Notes: generated by a model from the letters alone, not told the origin. 64,000 nucleotides of DNA from Elymus sibiricus (GCA_039707655.1 CM077676.1:379382114-379446113); one strand, 5' to 3'; shown: positions 34,160 to 46,565, numbered from the stretch's first letter. A program made the numbers and translations.

Positions 34160-35403
34160 TTTTTTGACAAAGAGTGGATTTTATTTACTCAAAATGAAGC
34201 ATCAAGGGGATACAAACACAAGGAGTGCACACTCGACCTCTGCATAGCTAGGATACATAAAGCCAACACCAACACACATAAACCCGCCGGCAAACAACAA
34301 AGTCATATAAGACCAAAGTTATGCCTAAGCAAGGAAAGAAATAAAAAAAAACAAATGATCAAAGATCGACAAACTACAACAACGACCATATCCACACCAA
34401 TCAATTTTTGACACCACATGGACAGTGAGAAAAGTTCTTCAACAACACCACCTTTATGAAGGAAACGACGCTCAAACGCCGCCTCACTGGATCCAACCAA
34501 CAAAGGCAAGGTTTCTAGATTTTCACCCAGAAGAACAAGTCTGAGCATATTCGAGCAATGCCTTCAACAAGGCAACGACACAAAAATATCGCCATTGCCA
34601 GGTAAAAACAACTCGCTTCATACCTAGGATTTAAACCCGGTGCTCCACACTAGGTACTCGAGAAGCACCATCGAATCAAAGTCAATCATGTGTTGTCGCC
34701 ACCACTTTCCGCAATCCCAACAGCTACATACACTAGACCATTCCGCCGCTGTCACCGCACAACCATATTCTCTGCGTCAAGCCGTCGTTCGCAGATTGCA
34801 TTTCACCGTCGAAGGCAGACTAACAGGAGTGACAGCCGTCAAAACCCACAAACGAGCTTTTCGGCTGAATCTCGCAACCAAGCCAGTACAAGATACATAG
34901 CCAGATCTGGGCACAATCGCGGAGGGGAAACGACCACAATCCACCAGGTTGCAGCCACCCGACCCAAGGCGTCAACGGAGGAGGACAACCATGGGTGACC
35001 GACTGGCACACCGCAACAGGCCACACGCCCGAGCAAACGGGCGCTGACCACGACCCTCCTGGCCAAGGCCATGTCGACCCATGGCGCTCACCTCTAGGCC
35101 ACGGAGGAGCCTATCAGTGCTTCGTGGTGTCCCCACAAGAAGCCGTCGAAGCAAGCAGATCGGCTGCGGGGACGACCAGATCTAGCGCATCACCCGCCGG
35201 AGCCACGGGAGGGACATCGGAGGGAGCTTCAGACGGTGCGGGGCAGAGATGGAATCTCCAGGAGGGAGGACAAGAGAGAGGGTGAAGGCCCTGCCACCGC
35301 CTACCACCGGAGCCTTTGCCCGGCGGCGATGATTGGCGGTGGCGAGGAGGAGGGTTGAGCTGGGGAGTGAGCGGCAGCGGCTGAACGCCTCCCGAGTCAC
35401 ATC
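34160..35403 (-). mobile_element. Poly(A) retroposon 3, minus strand (copy A)
   Basis: 1.24 kb with a poly(T) run at its left end (poly(A) on the minus strand). The 12-bp target duplication atattctttatt is at 34148-34159 and 35404-35415. The minus-strand 5' end is GC-rich, and the 3' end has the 'ttttgacaaagagtggattttattta' type sequence in reverse. Non-coding. It lies in S2 in the opposite orientation to retroposon 2. Confidence 0.75.
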
Positions 35404-35961
35404 ATATTCTTTATTAAATATCACTAATTTATTAAATGAACGTCACAATTGTTATTAAATATTTCAATATAATTATGGAAAAGTCCATCTGAATGTTCAA
35501 CTCCGGATCCAAGATTTCCAGGTTATTTATTATAACCTTATTACACTTTGGAATTTGGCAAGAACAATTGTCAAGTAAAAGCGCGCGCGCATGCATGGTG
35601 ACAATAGTATCACATGTACGAGTGAAAATCACGGCAGAAAAACAACCAATGAATTAATATATGTATCAAAAATATACAAAGCTAACTTCACATGTCGTGA
35701 CTTTTATTTCCTCGTATACCGTCGTGCAAGCTTCACTGACAAGTATGAATGTTATGAGCTCTTTATTTATTCTTTTGTTTGTGAAAAGTCCATGTTGAAC
35801 TCTTACTTCCTGCTAGAATGCAAGGGCAATTAATATGGACCGTATTTAGATTTGAACATGACACATTAAACTAGCAATTAGCAGTAATATATTAGAGGCT
35901 ATTTTCAAGACCACATTGATCCTACCAAAAACAAGGAAATTTACATATTGTCCCTTTGCAG

Positions 35962-36111
35962 CCGCTTGATGAAAATAGCATACGGCGTCCTCACCGGTCC
36001 TCTCCTAAGCGCACAACTCCTCTGCAGTCTTCTGTAAAGAATAAGTACCCCATCGATGCCCATGCCGCCAAGAGCTGATTTAGCTGGTGTTTGATAGCTG
36101 TTACTTCACAG
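35962..36111 (+). pseudogene. Orphan 3'-terminal exon of unknown gene (copy A)
   Basis: A strong acceptor (ttgtccctttgcag) precedes an open frame of 38 codons: PLDENSIRRPHRSSPKRTTP, then LQSSVKNKYPIDAHAAKS and TGA at 36076-36078. About 33 bp later a donor-like CAG|GTATGA at 36111/36112 is followed by another acceptor (tttcctacag) at 36206, as in a 3'-UTR intron. The basic Ser/Pro/Arg-rich tail is typical of a protein C-terminus; I do not recognise the gene. No other exon is evident nearby. It lies in DNA missing from S1, so it could be a gene fragment carried in by a larger insertion. Function unknown. Confidence 0.4.
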
Positions 36112-38306
36112 GTATGATCTGCTTTTGCCACATTTTATGTACTCATTTAATTTTGTATCTGTGCTGGTAGAGAATATCGACTGAGATCTACCGGTCTTTC
36201 CTACAGATGCTTCATTGTTTGAGTAAAAGGTTTAGTTTCCAAGACACTAGATTTGTTATTTTATGAGTTAACTAGGAACCTTTTAGGCTATTTGTATATG
36301 TTCAGTTATACTCTTATCGACACACATGAATTTACAGGAAAAAGCATATGAAGTATTAACATTTTTGATATGCTGAAGCATTGCAATTAGTGTGTATTGT
36401 GTTCATTTCGCAGGTGTGTTGTTTTAGAAGACATACTGTCAAAAGTGTTCCCTCCTGATTATAATTATTTTCACTGTAGTTAAAGGTTGTTGTTCGTTTT
36501 GTACCTCTTCGACAACAGATGCTCTTCCTGAGGCTTAGCGTTGACACCTAAAAAGACATTGTTAGAGAAGTAGATCTGCACACTCTCCATTATATCACTC
36601 TGTGGAGCTAGATGGGTTACTGGCAGCTTCATAAAGAGCACATTTTTTAAGCCTGCAATTATAGCTTAGAAAGAGTTATCTCCCCTGAGCTTACATACTA
36701 AATTGTTGGGTCCTCACAAGATTTCTTTGATGTGTATGAGTGTAATTACTTTTACCATGAATCTATCTTCCTTCACCCATTCGTATATATGTGCACAAAT
36801 ATATATCGTGAAGAATATATCCAATGTTAAGAGGGATTTATCAACTTAGCTTACCTGATACATTAATCCTTTGGTTCCAGATGTTGTTTTTGGTGGGAAA
36901 ATGTGTTCTTCAGCTTTAGAACAACAAACAAATATATGATAGTTGGACCAATATAACATTGTACTTATGTATATTGTGCTGCTTATATGTGCTCCCAAGA
37001 AAACAAGGTAGGCCAAGGAAACATGCATGGTTTACCGTGTCTATAACTACCTCACTTTTTCCAACAATAGACATATAAAGATCTCATTTGCATGTTTCTT
37101 TCTACACCCTGCGTGGATGCCTAATAACCTTATCATATAGGAACAAATTGCAAGAGATACAAAATACTCTTCCTGATCTATAGCAACATGGGCATCCATG
37201 CAACCCGTGTACCAATTAAACCACCCATGCCATGGGGGCCGAGCACGGTGGGTAAGGTGGAAACCAATGACTTAAATAAAGCTTCATAGCATACCCGAGA
37301 TTTAGTTCAGATCACATTTTTAATTGCATTTCCATGTGTGACTTTCAATGCAGCTCATATGTCTTGAATTTTCAAATACAGAGCCTCTTTGGATCTCGGG
37401 AATTAGATAACTTAAGAATAGAAAAAAAAAGGACATGATTGGTATGTCATATGATATGGATCAACATCTCAAAACACGGCAAGATTTGAACTATTAAATT
37501 TTGATGGTGTACATGAATTAATGGGAGGGAAGGATTGTGAAAGGGGAGTGGGGCAATGCGTTACAGTTAAAATACTGCATTCAGGTTAATTATTTGTGAG
37601 GTGCTTGATTTTCCTAAGTTTACTGTTTTGATTATTCTTCAAACATTTACCACATAAGTTACTGTGATCGTATGAAGGCAATGAAGAAAGTAAACAGAAA
37701 TGGAACTGAGTTATTGAGCAAGCTCCATCCAAACTACTATATTGCTAGAAACTGCCATCAGTGGGTTCACAATATTTATGCATTTCCTAAAATAGCTAGC
37801 GCATGTATGCACATTGGTTCATGACTAGTGTTTTTAAATTGGATCACCAAAATTAGCTACACGACCTTAAAAATATATAATGCTTTTGATATACAAAAAA
37901 AATATTTGACTAAATGACAATAAAGTCAATATAAGCCACGTGCATGAGACGCAAGCAAAGAAAGTGTGGTCTATAAATAATTGGCACACTGAACCAAAAG
38001 TAGCATATTTTTTTTGACAAGACCACTGCCACAAACCAAACACCTCCGACAGTGTGTGGCTGTCCAAGAAATGAAAATTATGGAACGACTTTATTTGGCC
38101 CCACAGAATTACAGATTTGACTACATTTTATTATTTGATCAACTAAAAAGTAAGCTGCACCAAGACATAGATATTTCAATATTATCCGGAGGTGAAAAGT
38201 CGACTTGGTGGGCTAATATATAATGGTATACAACAAAACATATATAAATCAACAACTTCAGTGGGGTCAGATTATAGCGGTACATGCAGTAAGCAAAAAA
38301 TCAATG
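36112..38306. other. Insert and S2 sequence, no gene seen
   Basis: AT-rich DNA; from about 37920 it matches S1 again. Exon-like motifs such as ttcgcag followed by a short open frame (36412-36480) occur but nothing is recognisable. B equivalent 55654-57848. Confidence 0.45.
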
Positions 38307-38985
38307 TTTTAAATAACAAGCTATGCCATTTAGCGGCAGCGGCGGCTCGACCAAAAGCTATGAAAAGCTATAGTAGAGCTATATGGAAGCTAAGAACCAT
38401 TTTGCATTTTTCTAGAATCATGAAAATTGAAAAAAAAAATAAGCATACAACCAGGCATCATATATTATACATCACATATACTTGATATACACATATTCAT
38501 ACATAAAAAAAACCATCTGAATTGAAAAAATAAGTTTTGCATCAATGCATCATATATACAGCAAAAACAAGAAGGAATAAGGCAGATGGATGGCTTTATG
38601 GAACTGACGCGTGCGTCCCTCCTCGGGCAGCAGCGGCTTAACGTCGCTAAATGACTCTAAATCTAGTGTTATATATATATAGCATAGTTCAAAAAAGCGC
38701 TAGGCATTAATTGTGTGTTTTTCCACCTCCTTGCGCTTTTCTGACCAAAGCGCATGCTTATGCGCAATTATGCGCAAATTAAGCGCATTTATGCGCTAGG
38801 TGTTTTGCTATCGCCTAGAGCCTAGACGCACTTAAGCGCTCGCTTAGGGGCGCCTTTTTTAACTATGATATATAGTGACATTTAGCAAGCTATTAGCATC
38901 ATTTTAGTTTAGCGTTAAAGTGCATAGCTTTAGCGGGGGAGGGATCACCGAAATCTATAGCGACACTATAGCAGGCTATTTAAAA
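38307..38985. mobile_element. Outer TIR element, 679 bp (copy A)
   Basis: Left end ttttaaataacaagctat and right end atagcaggctatttaaaa form an imperfect inverted repeat. The interior is rich in agctatag/tttagcg motifs seen in hAT-like MITEs. It interrupts S2 relative to S1. No clear 8-bp duplication is visible, so class assignment is tentative. Confidence 0.5.
38685..38865. mobile_element. Inner TIR element, 181 bp (copy A)
   Basis: Bounded by tagttcaaaaaagcgc and gcgccttttttaacta, nested in the outer TIR element. Its core has a gcgcaattatgcgcaaatta-type cluster of gcgca repeats. The only A/B difference I found right of 34.45 kb lies here (gcgcattt at A about 38788, gcgcagtt in B). Confidence 0.55.
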
Positions 38986-39599
38986 TTTGGCCAAAATAGG
39001 TTACAACTCTATCTTTAGATAATTCTGCTAGTAATTCAAATTAGACACAAAACAAGGGCATGCCGACCATAGTATTTTCTAACAGTTCATCACATGAAGC
39101 GACAAATAAGGTTAGAAATTATAGCTCGTGAATAAGGAATGATGAATATCTTGTGCAATTTTCTTTACAAATCAAAAAGAGGAGTTGTTAAGGATAACTA
39201 ACATAGTATATTTAAGAAATAAACTTGCAAACAAGGGACATAATTTCTAGATATTCAACTTATTTCAAGCTATTAGATTATTTGGGTGGCTAAGAATATT
39301 TATATCAAGGAATAACTCATACTTTTATTGATATTGGTACAATAACTTTTACATTAGAAATTTAATATCAAACACAATCATCGGTAAATCTAGGCATCTA
39401 GGTGCGTTAGTTTAGAACTTCAGATATATCTTAACATAAGTGTTGCATCTAGAGTATATGTCGCTTCTTTAATGGTACCGATATTTTTCTAAGTTCGTTG
39501 TTCTATACAAAGCATTTTTCTAAGTGTGTTCTTCTATAGAAATTGTAGTTAAGCAACCAAGGAAGTGATAGTATATGAGTTCATTACCACTGTTTGTAT

Positions 39600-40180
39600 G
39601 GTACACTAAGGACATGGTCGGTGACTACATTAAGACTGGTGGCAGGACTGCAATTGAGTGCTTCAAAAAGTTCGTGCAAGGGATGATTGAAATCGTTGAT
39701 GGAGATTATTTGTGAAGCCTTAACAATGAAGATTTCAAGTCCTATTTCACATCAAAGAGGCCATGGGTTTCTTGACATGTTACGAAGTCTTGAATGTATG
39801 CATTGACATTGGGGAAAACGTCTCGTTGCATGGTTAGGTCAATCTCGTTGGGATAAATGGAGCTTACACTTATGATAGAGGTGGTTGCATCGCAGGATCT
39901 TCGGATATGTCATTCACTATTTCGCTATTGTCTAGTCAAAGTTGTTCATTAAGCTCTGATGTGAGTTTAGATGCGTGTATTGGTTCTCAAATATTGCAAA
40001 TACTAGCAATATACAGTGCAACAAATGTTTTGTCCAGTATATAAAATGCAACTCTCGGAAATGGAATGCTACTATATCTGGAACTCTCAGCCTTCTGGTT
40101 TAGTTTGCGCAATTTTAATAAGAAATGCATGATAGTCATAATTTTTTTATAACAAAACATCGAAGAAAATAAGGTCATAA
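39600..40180 (+). pseudogene. Decayed PIF/Harbinger transposase (copy A)
   Basis: Plus-strand MVGDYIKTGGRTAIECFKKF and VQGMIEIVDGDYL near 39613-39715 match the region before the catalytic core of HARBI1-like plant transposases. They are followed in shifting frames by GHGFLDMLRSLECMH (the GFPGMLGSLDCMHW motif), a VAWLGQ motif and YIKCNS. Stops and frameshifts are numerous and the tryptophan after CMH is lost, so it is inactive. It is unrelated in position to the Harbinger ORF1 at 8216-9516. Confidence 0.65.
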
Positions 40181-40517
40181 ATAATAGGCCGTTACTAAGA
40201 ACAATGATTTGGTTGTGAGTTTTTCCTCGTGATTTGAGAAGATGAGTTGCAAAGGGTAGTTAATAAGGTCAGATATTCAACTTATTTTTAGGCCATTAGA
40301 TTAGATCCGATGGCTAGGTTTATTCAAGCCCTAGCTCACACTATATAATACTCACTTTGACCGATAATTCAATTCGGTGCCCAGGCTCATCTACACCTGG
40401 TGAACAGTAAAATCTAAAAAATAGCAAAAAAATCCAAATTTTTTGTGGTGCAAGATGCTCAAATGCATGATGTCCGTGCAAAATTTTAGCTTGTTTGGAC
40501 ATTTGAGAAGCTCATGG
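40181..40517. other. Right end of unit, cut at the junction
   Basis: AT-rich, ending in caaaattttagcttgtttgg and gagaagctcatgg directly at the A/B junction. The last ~130 bp (from acctggtgaacagtaaaa) looks like one arm of a dispersed Triticeae TIR element cut at the breakpoint; this is from memory. B equivalent 59723-60059. Confidence 0.4.
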
Positions 40518-40914
40518 CATTGCGGATCCTCTGATCACATCTCTGAGGCCGCCGCCCAAGCGTGCACCACCCCCGGTCAGCCCCTAGGCAGGGGACGATG
40601 ACAAGGGAGAAGGGATGAGGAATATGCATTTAGCGCCATCACACGTTGCAACCCCTCCATCGTCGGCGAAATCGCCAAATCTGAGCACCATTGCACCTGA
40701 TCCATTGTCATTTTGCCACAACACCACCACGCCTCCACCACAAACCCCCAAGGACGCATTGCTTAGCCTGCTGCCGGCGGACCGCGCCACTTACTGCCGA
40801 TGTGGGAAGAACGGGGTTGGTGCCATCTCCACTGAGGCCGCAACCCATATTTCTAGAGTCCTCCTAGTGAGGGGAGCAACGAGGGCCTGACTAGCACCTA
40901 CATCGGTGGCTCGC

Positions 40915-42493
40915 TGCTACTTGTGAGCTGCGTTGGTAATTCTCTGAAGAGAAAGGGAGCTGCAGTACAATAGAGATAAGTATTTCCCTCAGTTATAAAA
41001 CCAAGGTTATCAATCCAGTAGGAGAATCAGGCAACACCTCGTTAGCAGCACCTGCACACAAAACAACAAATCCTTGCACCCAACACAAACAAGGGGTTGT
41101 CAATCCCTCGACGGTAAGTTGCAAGATTAAATTGTATGTGATAGATAGATTGATTGATTGAAACAAAAATACAAAAATAAAATAAATAAAGAAAAAGTGC
41201 AGCTAGTATTTTTAGGGTTTTAGTATATAATTTAGATAGACCCGGGGGACCATAGTTTTCACTAGAGGCTTCTCTCAAGAAAATAGCATACGGTGGGTAA
41301 ACAAATTACTGTTGGGCAATTGATAGAAAAGCAAATAATCATGACGATATCCAAGGCAATGATCATGTATATAGGCATCACGTCCGAGACAAGTAGACCG
41401 ACTCCTGCCTGCATCTACTACTATTACTCCACACATCGACCGCTATCCAGCACGCATCTAGTGTATTAAGTCCATAAAGAACGGAGTAACGCCTTAAGAA
41501 CGATGACATGATGTAGACAAGATAAATTCACGTATGAATAAACCCCATCTTTTTACCCTTAATAGCAACGATACATACCTGTCATGCCCCTTTCTGTCAC
41601 TGGGATTGAGCACCGCAAGATCGAACCCATTACAAAGCACCTCTTCCCATGGCAAGATAAATCAATCTAGTTGGCCAAACCAAATCAATAGATCGGAGAA
41701 GAAATACGAAGCTATAATAACCATGCATAAAAGAGATCAGAGAAGACTCAAATAATATTTATGGATAATCTGATCATAAACTCACAATTCATCGGATCCC
41801 AACAAACACAACGCAAAAAGTGATTACATCGGATAGAACTCCAAGAACATCGAGGAGAACATTGTATTGAAGATCAAAAAGAGAGAAGAAGCCATCTAGC
41901 AACTAACTATGGACCCGAAGGTCTGTGGTAAACTACTCACGCATCATCGGAAGGGCAGCAAGGTTGATGTAGAGCCCCTCCGTGATCGATTCCCCCTCCG
42001 GTGGAGTACCGGAAAAGGCCTCCAGATGGGATCTCTCGAGAACAGAAGCTTGCGGCGGCGGAAAAAGTATTTCGTGGACTCCCCTGTTGGTTTCCTGATT
42101 TTTAGAAATTTATAGTGGTAGAATTAGGTCAAACGGAGCTGAGGTGGGCCCACGAGGCACCAGGGCGCGCCTACCCCCCCCCCCCCCCCAAGCGCTCCCT
42201 GGTGGCTCGTGGCCACCTCCTCTGGCGTCTGGTCTTCTCCCGAAGCTTCTAGTGTTGGTATTGTCCAGAAAAAAATCTCCAAAAAGTTTCGTGGCATTTG
42301 GACTTCGTTTGGTATTGATATTCTGTAAAACAAAAAACAGGCAGAAAACAACAACTGGCACTGGGCACTAAGTTAATAGGTTAGTCCCAAAAAATGATAT
42401 ATAATTGCTGTAAATGCATATAAAAAACATCCAAGGTTGATAATATAACAGCATGGAACAATCAAAAATTATAGATACGTTGGAGACGTATCA
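40915..42493 (-). mobile_element. Solo LTR (copy B)
   Basis: Same insertion as 21308-22887 with the same ctcgc flanks, so it predates the amplification. It has several substitutions relative to copy A that are shared with copy C. Confidence 0.85.
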
Positions 42494-43063
42494 CTCGCCG
42501 CCACCTTTGGAGGTATCAAGGGGGCGAGACGGGAAGAGAGGGGGGAGGGAGTCGCAGCAGGCTAGGATTTCTGGGAGAAGGGAATTTCGGGAGCACTTCT
42601 TGGTATAGAGGAGATGTAATATATAAAAAATTAGGCCACAGAAAACTTGTGGTTGTGATGCAAGTATTTTGTCTTTTTAAGCCATGAACCATAGAACAAT
42701 TGTTCTACAGTAACTCTAATTAATAATAATAGTGCATTACAATGGCAAGGAGAAAAGAAGCAAAGGAAAAAAAAAGACTATCTACAGGAAAGAAAATTAA
42801 TAATTTATCCAATACCAGCTCAAGGAAACATAGGTAGAAAATTAGAATTTCGAAGTTATCCAATCCTGGAAACAAACAACACGATTGTCCCTTATTATGT
42901 GCTTGAGTAGAGGGAGATCCTCCTTCAGAATTGGTCTCGAAGCCATGATTGACATTTGTAAAAGAAACCCCATTTCTTTGTAACAAGATATTCCAGCATC
43001 CTAGAGTGATAAATTCCATGCTTTTTTTTGCGAGGGATGATAATTTCCATGTTAATGGCTTGA

Positions 43064-43088
43064 GGGGGGGGGGGGGGGGGGGGGGGGG
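43064..43088 (+). repeat. Poly-G tract, 25 G (copy B)
   Basis: Homologue of 23456-23479, preceded by cttga instead of ctt. Confidence 0.85.
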
Positions 43089-44140
43089 AGCATACTGAGA
43101 ACCATCAAGGTGTCCTCATAAACAGAAGTTCCTAGAAGTTCCTCTCTTCTGTTTCAAATTAGGGTGTTCCAACAACTTAATGCAAACAAGTATTTTGTCT
43201 TCCAAAATAAATAGTTCTGTTTTGGGTTGTACAAAATATGCATATGCCCGTAACATCTGTTCTAGACTATGTGTAACCAAATGATGATAACCATGACGTT
43301 CATTAACATGAGTAATGGGATAATTATACAGAGAAGGGAATAACTGATTAATTTATTGACCACCACATCTAAAGTATCAACCGGAAGATCAAAAGTTTGA
43401 TAGTGACTCCACTCACAACTACTTTTAATTAATATATTTGAAGTTGTTGATTAAATCTTGCTATACATCTGCCCTAAAATGATCCGTGCCAACCACCACA
43501 AACTAATCATGGGGCAATCTCTGCCTTTCATTTCCCTCTTTAGAAAGGACGCAAGGTATTGGTCGAAGTTGCTTTCCACTATGCTCAATTTGCGTTGCTT
43601 TACGAGATCAAGGAAATTAAAACTCTAGTATTAAACTTCGGAGCTGTGAAAGGGCCGGTACGGTGGCCATATATCTTGATAACATTGTAAAGGAACTAAC
43701 AGAGATTGGGGATAACAAGAAAAGGACAGGGGTGGGACGATTCATGCTTGCCTATAGGAAACGGCACTAGCACATTTCACTTTCAAAATATGCTCGGAGT
43801 CGATACTGGCCGTGAGTACACAAGTAATCTGATTAAATTAATGCTGCAAGGTGCCACAAATTGTGCTCAATTGCTTAATAAAAAACTGTGCTCAAGTTCC
43901 GCATACCATAGCAATTTTCGAGCCTGACTGGCGAGAAGATTTTTTTTTTTCTACAGAAACTGGCTAGAAGAATATACAGAGAATGAATTATACAGGTTAT
44001 ATCGAGGGAAGGGCCTGTATTCGGACAGGATTTGAATTCCTCTTGTGTCTCCTCGGTGAAGCCCATGTATGAATATCTCATCAACACAAAATCCGTCTTC
44101 CGTAGACAACACATCCAAAAGACAAGAGTTCCGTCACCTG

Positions 44141-44677
44141 GTATTTCTTACCAAGGATAATATGGCAAAATGCAGCTGACAGGGATGTAAGAAATGTTGT
44201 TTCGGTGACTAAGAGGAAACAAATAAACATCTCTTTCTTTCTTGCCCGTTTTCGAGCCTTCATTACCGTACAATCAATGTAGCGTTTAATCTGGTACTAC
44301 TGTCTACTAGCTAGTATAACGAATTTGTTCGAAAACTGGCTTGTTGAGGTTCATCCAAAATTTATTGCGCGTATCAGTGTGGGATTGTATGCTTCATTGT
44401 GGCAAATTTGGGATTGTTATAATGATTGTGTTTTTAACGGAAAACACTTCCAATTCTGTTGCAGGTTGTCGTTCGTGCTATTGGATGGATCTATACATTG
44501 TGCTATTTGCAGCCTGCGGTGGAGCAAGCACCTATGGCCTTTGAGTGCAGCCGTTGGGAGATAGCATCACAAGATACATTCAACCGATTTGGGTGGCGAG
44601 TCAACAATTGTTACGTGTTTAGTGATATAGTCCTGTCATCGGCCGATTATGGTTGGGCCTCCTTTTTTCTACTTTGA
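44141..44677 (+). pseudogene. Decayed LINE zf-RVT C-terminus (copy B)
   Basis: Copy of 24530-25066 with the same stops and frameshifts and a few substitutions. Confidence 0.7.
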
Positions 44678-45341
44678 TCTTCATACTGTTTTACTAGAGC
44701 TGCGTCATTTAATTTGGATTGGACAGAGTACTGTTTTTTAATAAACATGGTTGGGTTCGTCATATGTGTTTTTATTCATTATACATGGAAAACAATACAC
44801 ATATACATCGAGGAAGGATACACAATACGGTGATGGGTGAGAACGCGTCCTACTCCCGATACTCTTTTTTTTTTGAGGGAAAGAGATTTCACATTCCACG
44901 GAAAAAACTAGGGATTATACTAATCAATGGAAAAAATTGTTCATGCACGATTGAGCGTGCAAACTCCCCTAGGTAGTTAATCAACTAGCAAGTAGGTTTT
45001 ATGAAACATGCTTTTGCCTCGCTTTATTGGTAAAGCACCACATGGTCCACAAGGGCACACAAAGGTTCAAGGACCAGCCAAAAGAACGAAAAAAACTCTA
45101 AAGTGAGCTATAAGTATAAAATACAAAAAACCATATAATGAGCACTTCGTCTAAGCTCTCGTGTTGCAAAGAGGGAGCTAGCCGCCGAGCAAGAGATGGC
45201 AGCTCCAAGGTCAAGGGGGTGATCGCCACACTATTGCGCATCCTACTCAATGGCCACCGCTGCTACAAAAAGGATGACATGATGTAAATAGCGTTAGCAG
45301 GCGGACGGATGACTTCTCGATAACCATCTTATTGTGGATTG

Positions 45342-45657
45342 TCTACAAAGTTCAAGAAAGAGCACCAAAGGCTACCCATTTGTAGCCGAAGATCCAGCCA
45401 AACCGCACATACAAGTAACTCATGTAGGTCACGGAAACTAGGTACACACTAGTCCCGCGAGAGAACCTCACGAAGGCAGCTCCACACGAACTGGGCTGAA
45501 TAGGTGAATAAATGTGTTCAACATCCTCTGCTACCCCATAGAACAACCATAGACCATCCCCTAGTCTGTGTGATGTTTCAGCACCTCCGTGCCCGTGGGT
45601 AGCTGGCGACAAATAAGCTGCCAAATGAAGATCCTAATTTCGAGCGGGGACTAAATA
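45342..45657 (-). pseudogene. Decayed zf-RVT fragment, minus strand (copy B)
   Basis: Copy of 25800-26115 with the same lesions. Confidence 0.6.
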
Positions 45658-46141
45658 GGCCAAACTTGAGACTGTTGGGGGAATGAAATGTCTTGAGACG
45701 CTAGCGGCTCACGGACTTGGTCGAATAATGCATCGAGGTTTGTAAGCATGAAGAAATCTGGTCTGGGCACATAGAGAGCAAGACCCATCAAACCTGGCAT
45801 GAGCTCGTTCTAGGATGCCATCTTGTTTGGGTGGAACGAGAGATTTCTTTCATCGCGAATCAACATTGAGACGACTATGACATTCGGGTCCGAGAAAATG
45901 GCAAAGAAGTAGATGAACTCCTCGAGCAAGAAAGATTGGCCTAACCAACAACAAGTTCACCGCTGAGATTGACCCGACATGACCTGTTTTGTACTATTGA
46001 ACTTTCAGAAGGGTTTTTTGAACTGCTAGAAACAAACCGTCTGTACTATTGAATGATGATTTTCAAAATCTCGTAAGTTTAGTCATCATGTCAGAAATCT
46101 TTACTATGAAATGGTCGTCGCCGGTGTAACACTCCCATAAC

Positions 46142-46565
46142 CCTCCCTCTATAGGATGAGCTCCAACATGAGGTCCTTGCTCAAATTCTTATATTTAACA
46201 ACCAGAGGGTCTCAGCTCGCTGATCACGCTCTCGGCATGGGCCATCTGGAAGCACCGAAACGCCTGCATCTTCGAGGGAGCACATCCATCGCACACCGAC
46301 CTGGTTCACACCATCCAGGAGGAAGGTCTTTTTTTGCAGGGAATCCAGGAGGAAGCTCGTGCCTGGGCGAAAGCTGGTGCTAGAGGACTAAACATGATTT
46401 TACCTGTAATCTGATGTTGTACTCCTAGGGGCCGACCAACCCCTTGCTTTCTGCTCAACGATGTTCTCGACTGTGCCTTGTAGTTTACGTAGTGCGAGGA
46501 CCGTAGCTTTGTTCTTTCTACCCTTCTATCAATGGAATGACACACACCCTGTGTATTCGCGCAAA
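46142..46565 (+). pseudogene. LINE 3' end with C-terminal codons (copy B)
   Basis: Copy of 26600-27023 with the same internal 13-bp repeat; three substitutions noted nearby. Confidence 0.6.

Larger units (their letters stand above)
32014..39041. repeat. Internal duplication S2 (copy A)
   Basis: Second half of the older duplication, inflated from about 1.6 kb to 7 kb by insertions: a possible MITE (about 32234-32480), retroposons at 32540-33897 and 34160-35403, a ~2-kb insert (about 35880-37920) carrying an orphan exon, and nested TIR elements at 38307-38985. It repeats the ZIP intron and only the first few bases of the exon edge. Copy B equivalent: 51556-58583. Confidence 0.75.
20911..40517. 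repeat. Tandem unit copy A (19,607 bp)
   Basis: First copy of a direct tandem repeat. Its first bases, cattgcggatcc, recur at 40518 and 60060. Its left edge is continuous with flanking DNA, while the same bases in copies B and C are preceded by the unit's own end (gagaagctcatgg). Copy A holds about 60 bp, including a 26-G tract, that is missing from B at about 25155-25216. Confidence 0.97.

Noticed and set aside
36405..36485. Second exon-like open stretch after ttcgcag
   Set aside because: Short, no recognisable protein sequence and no consistent donor; not enough to call.
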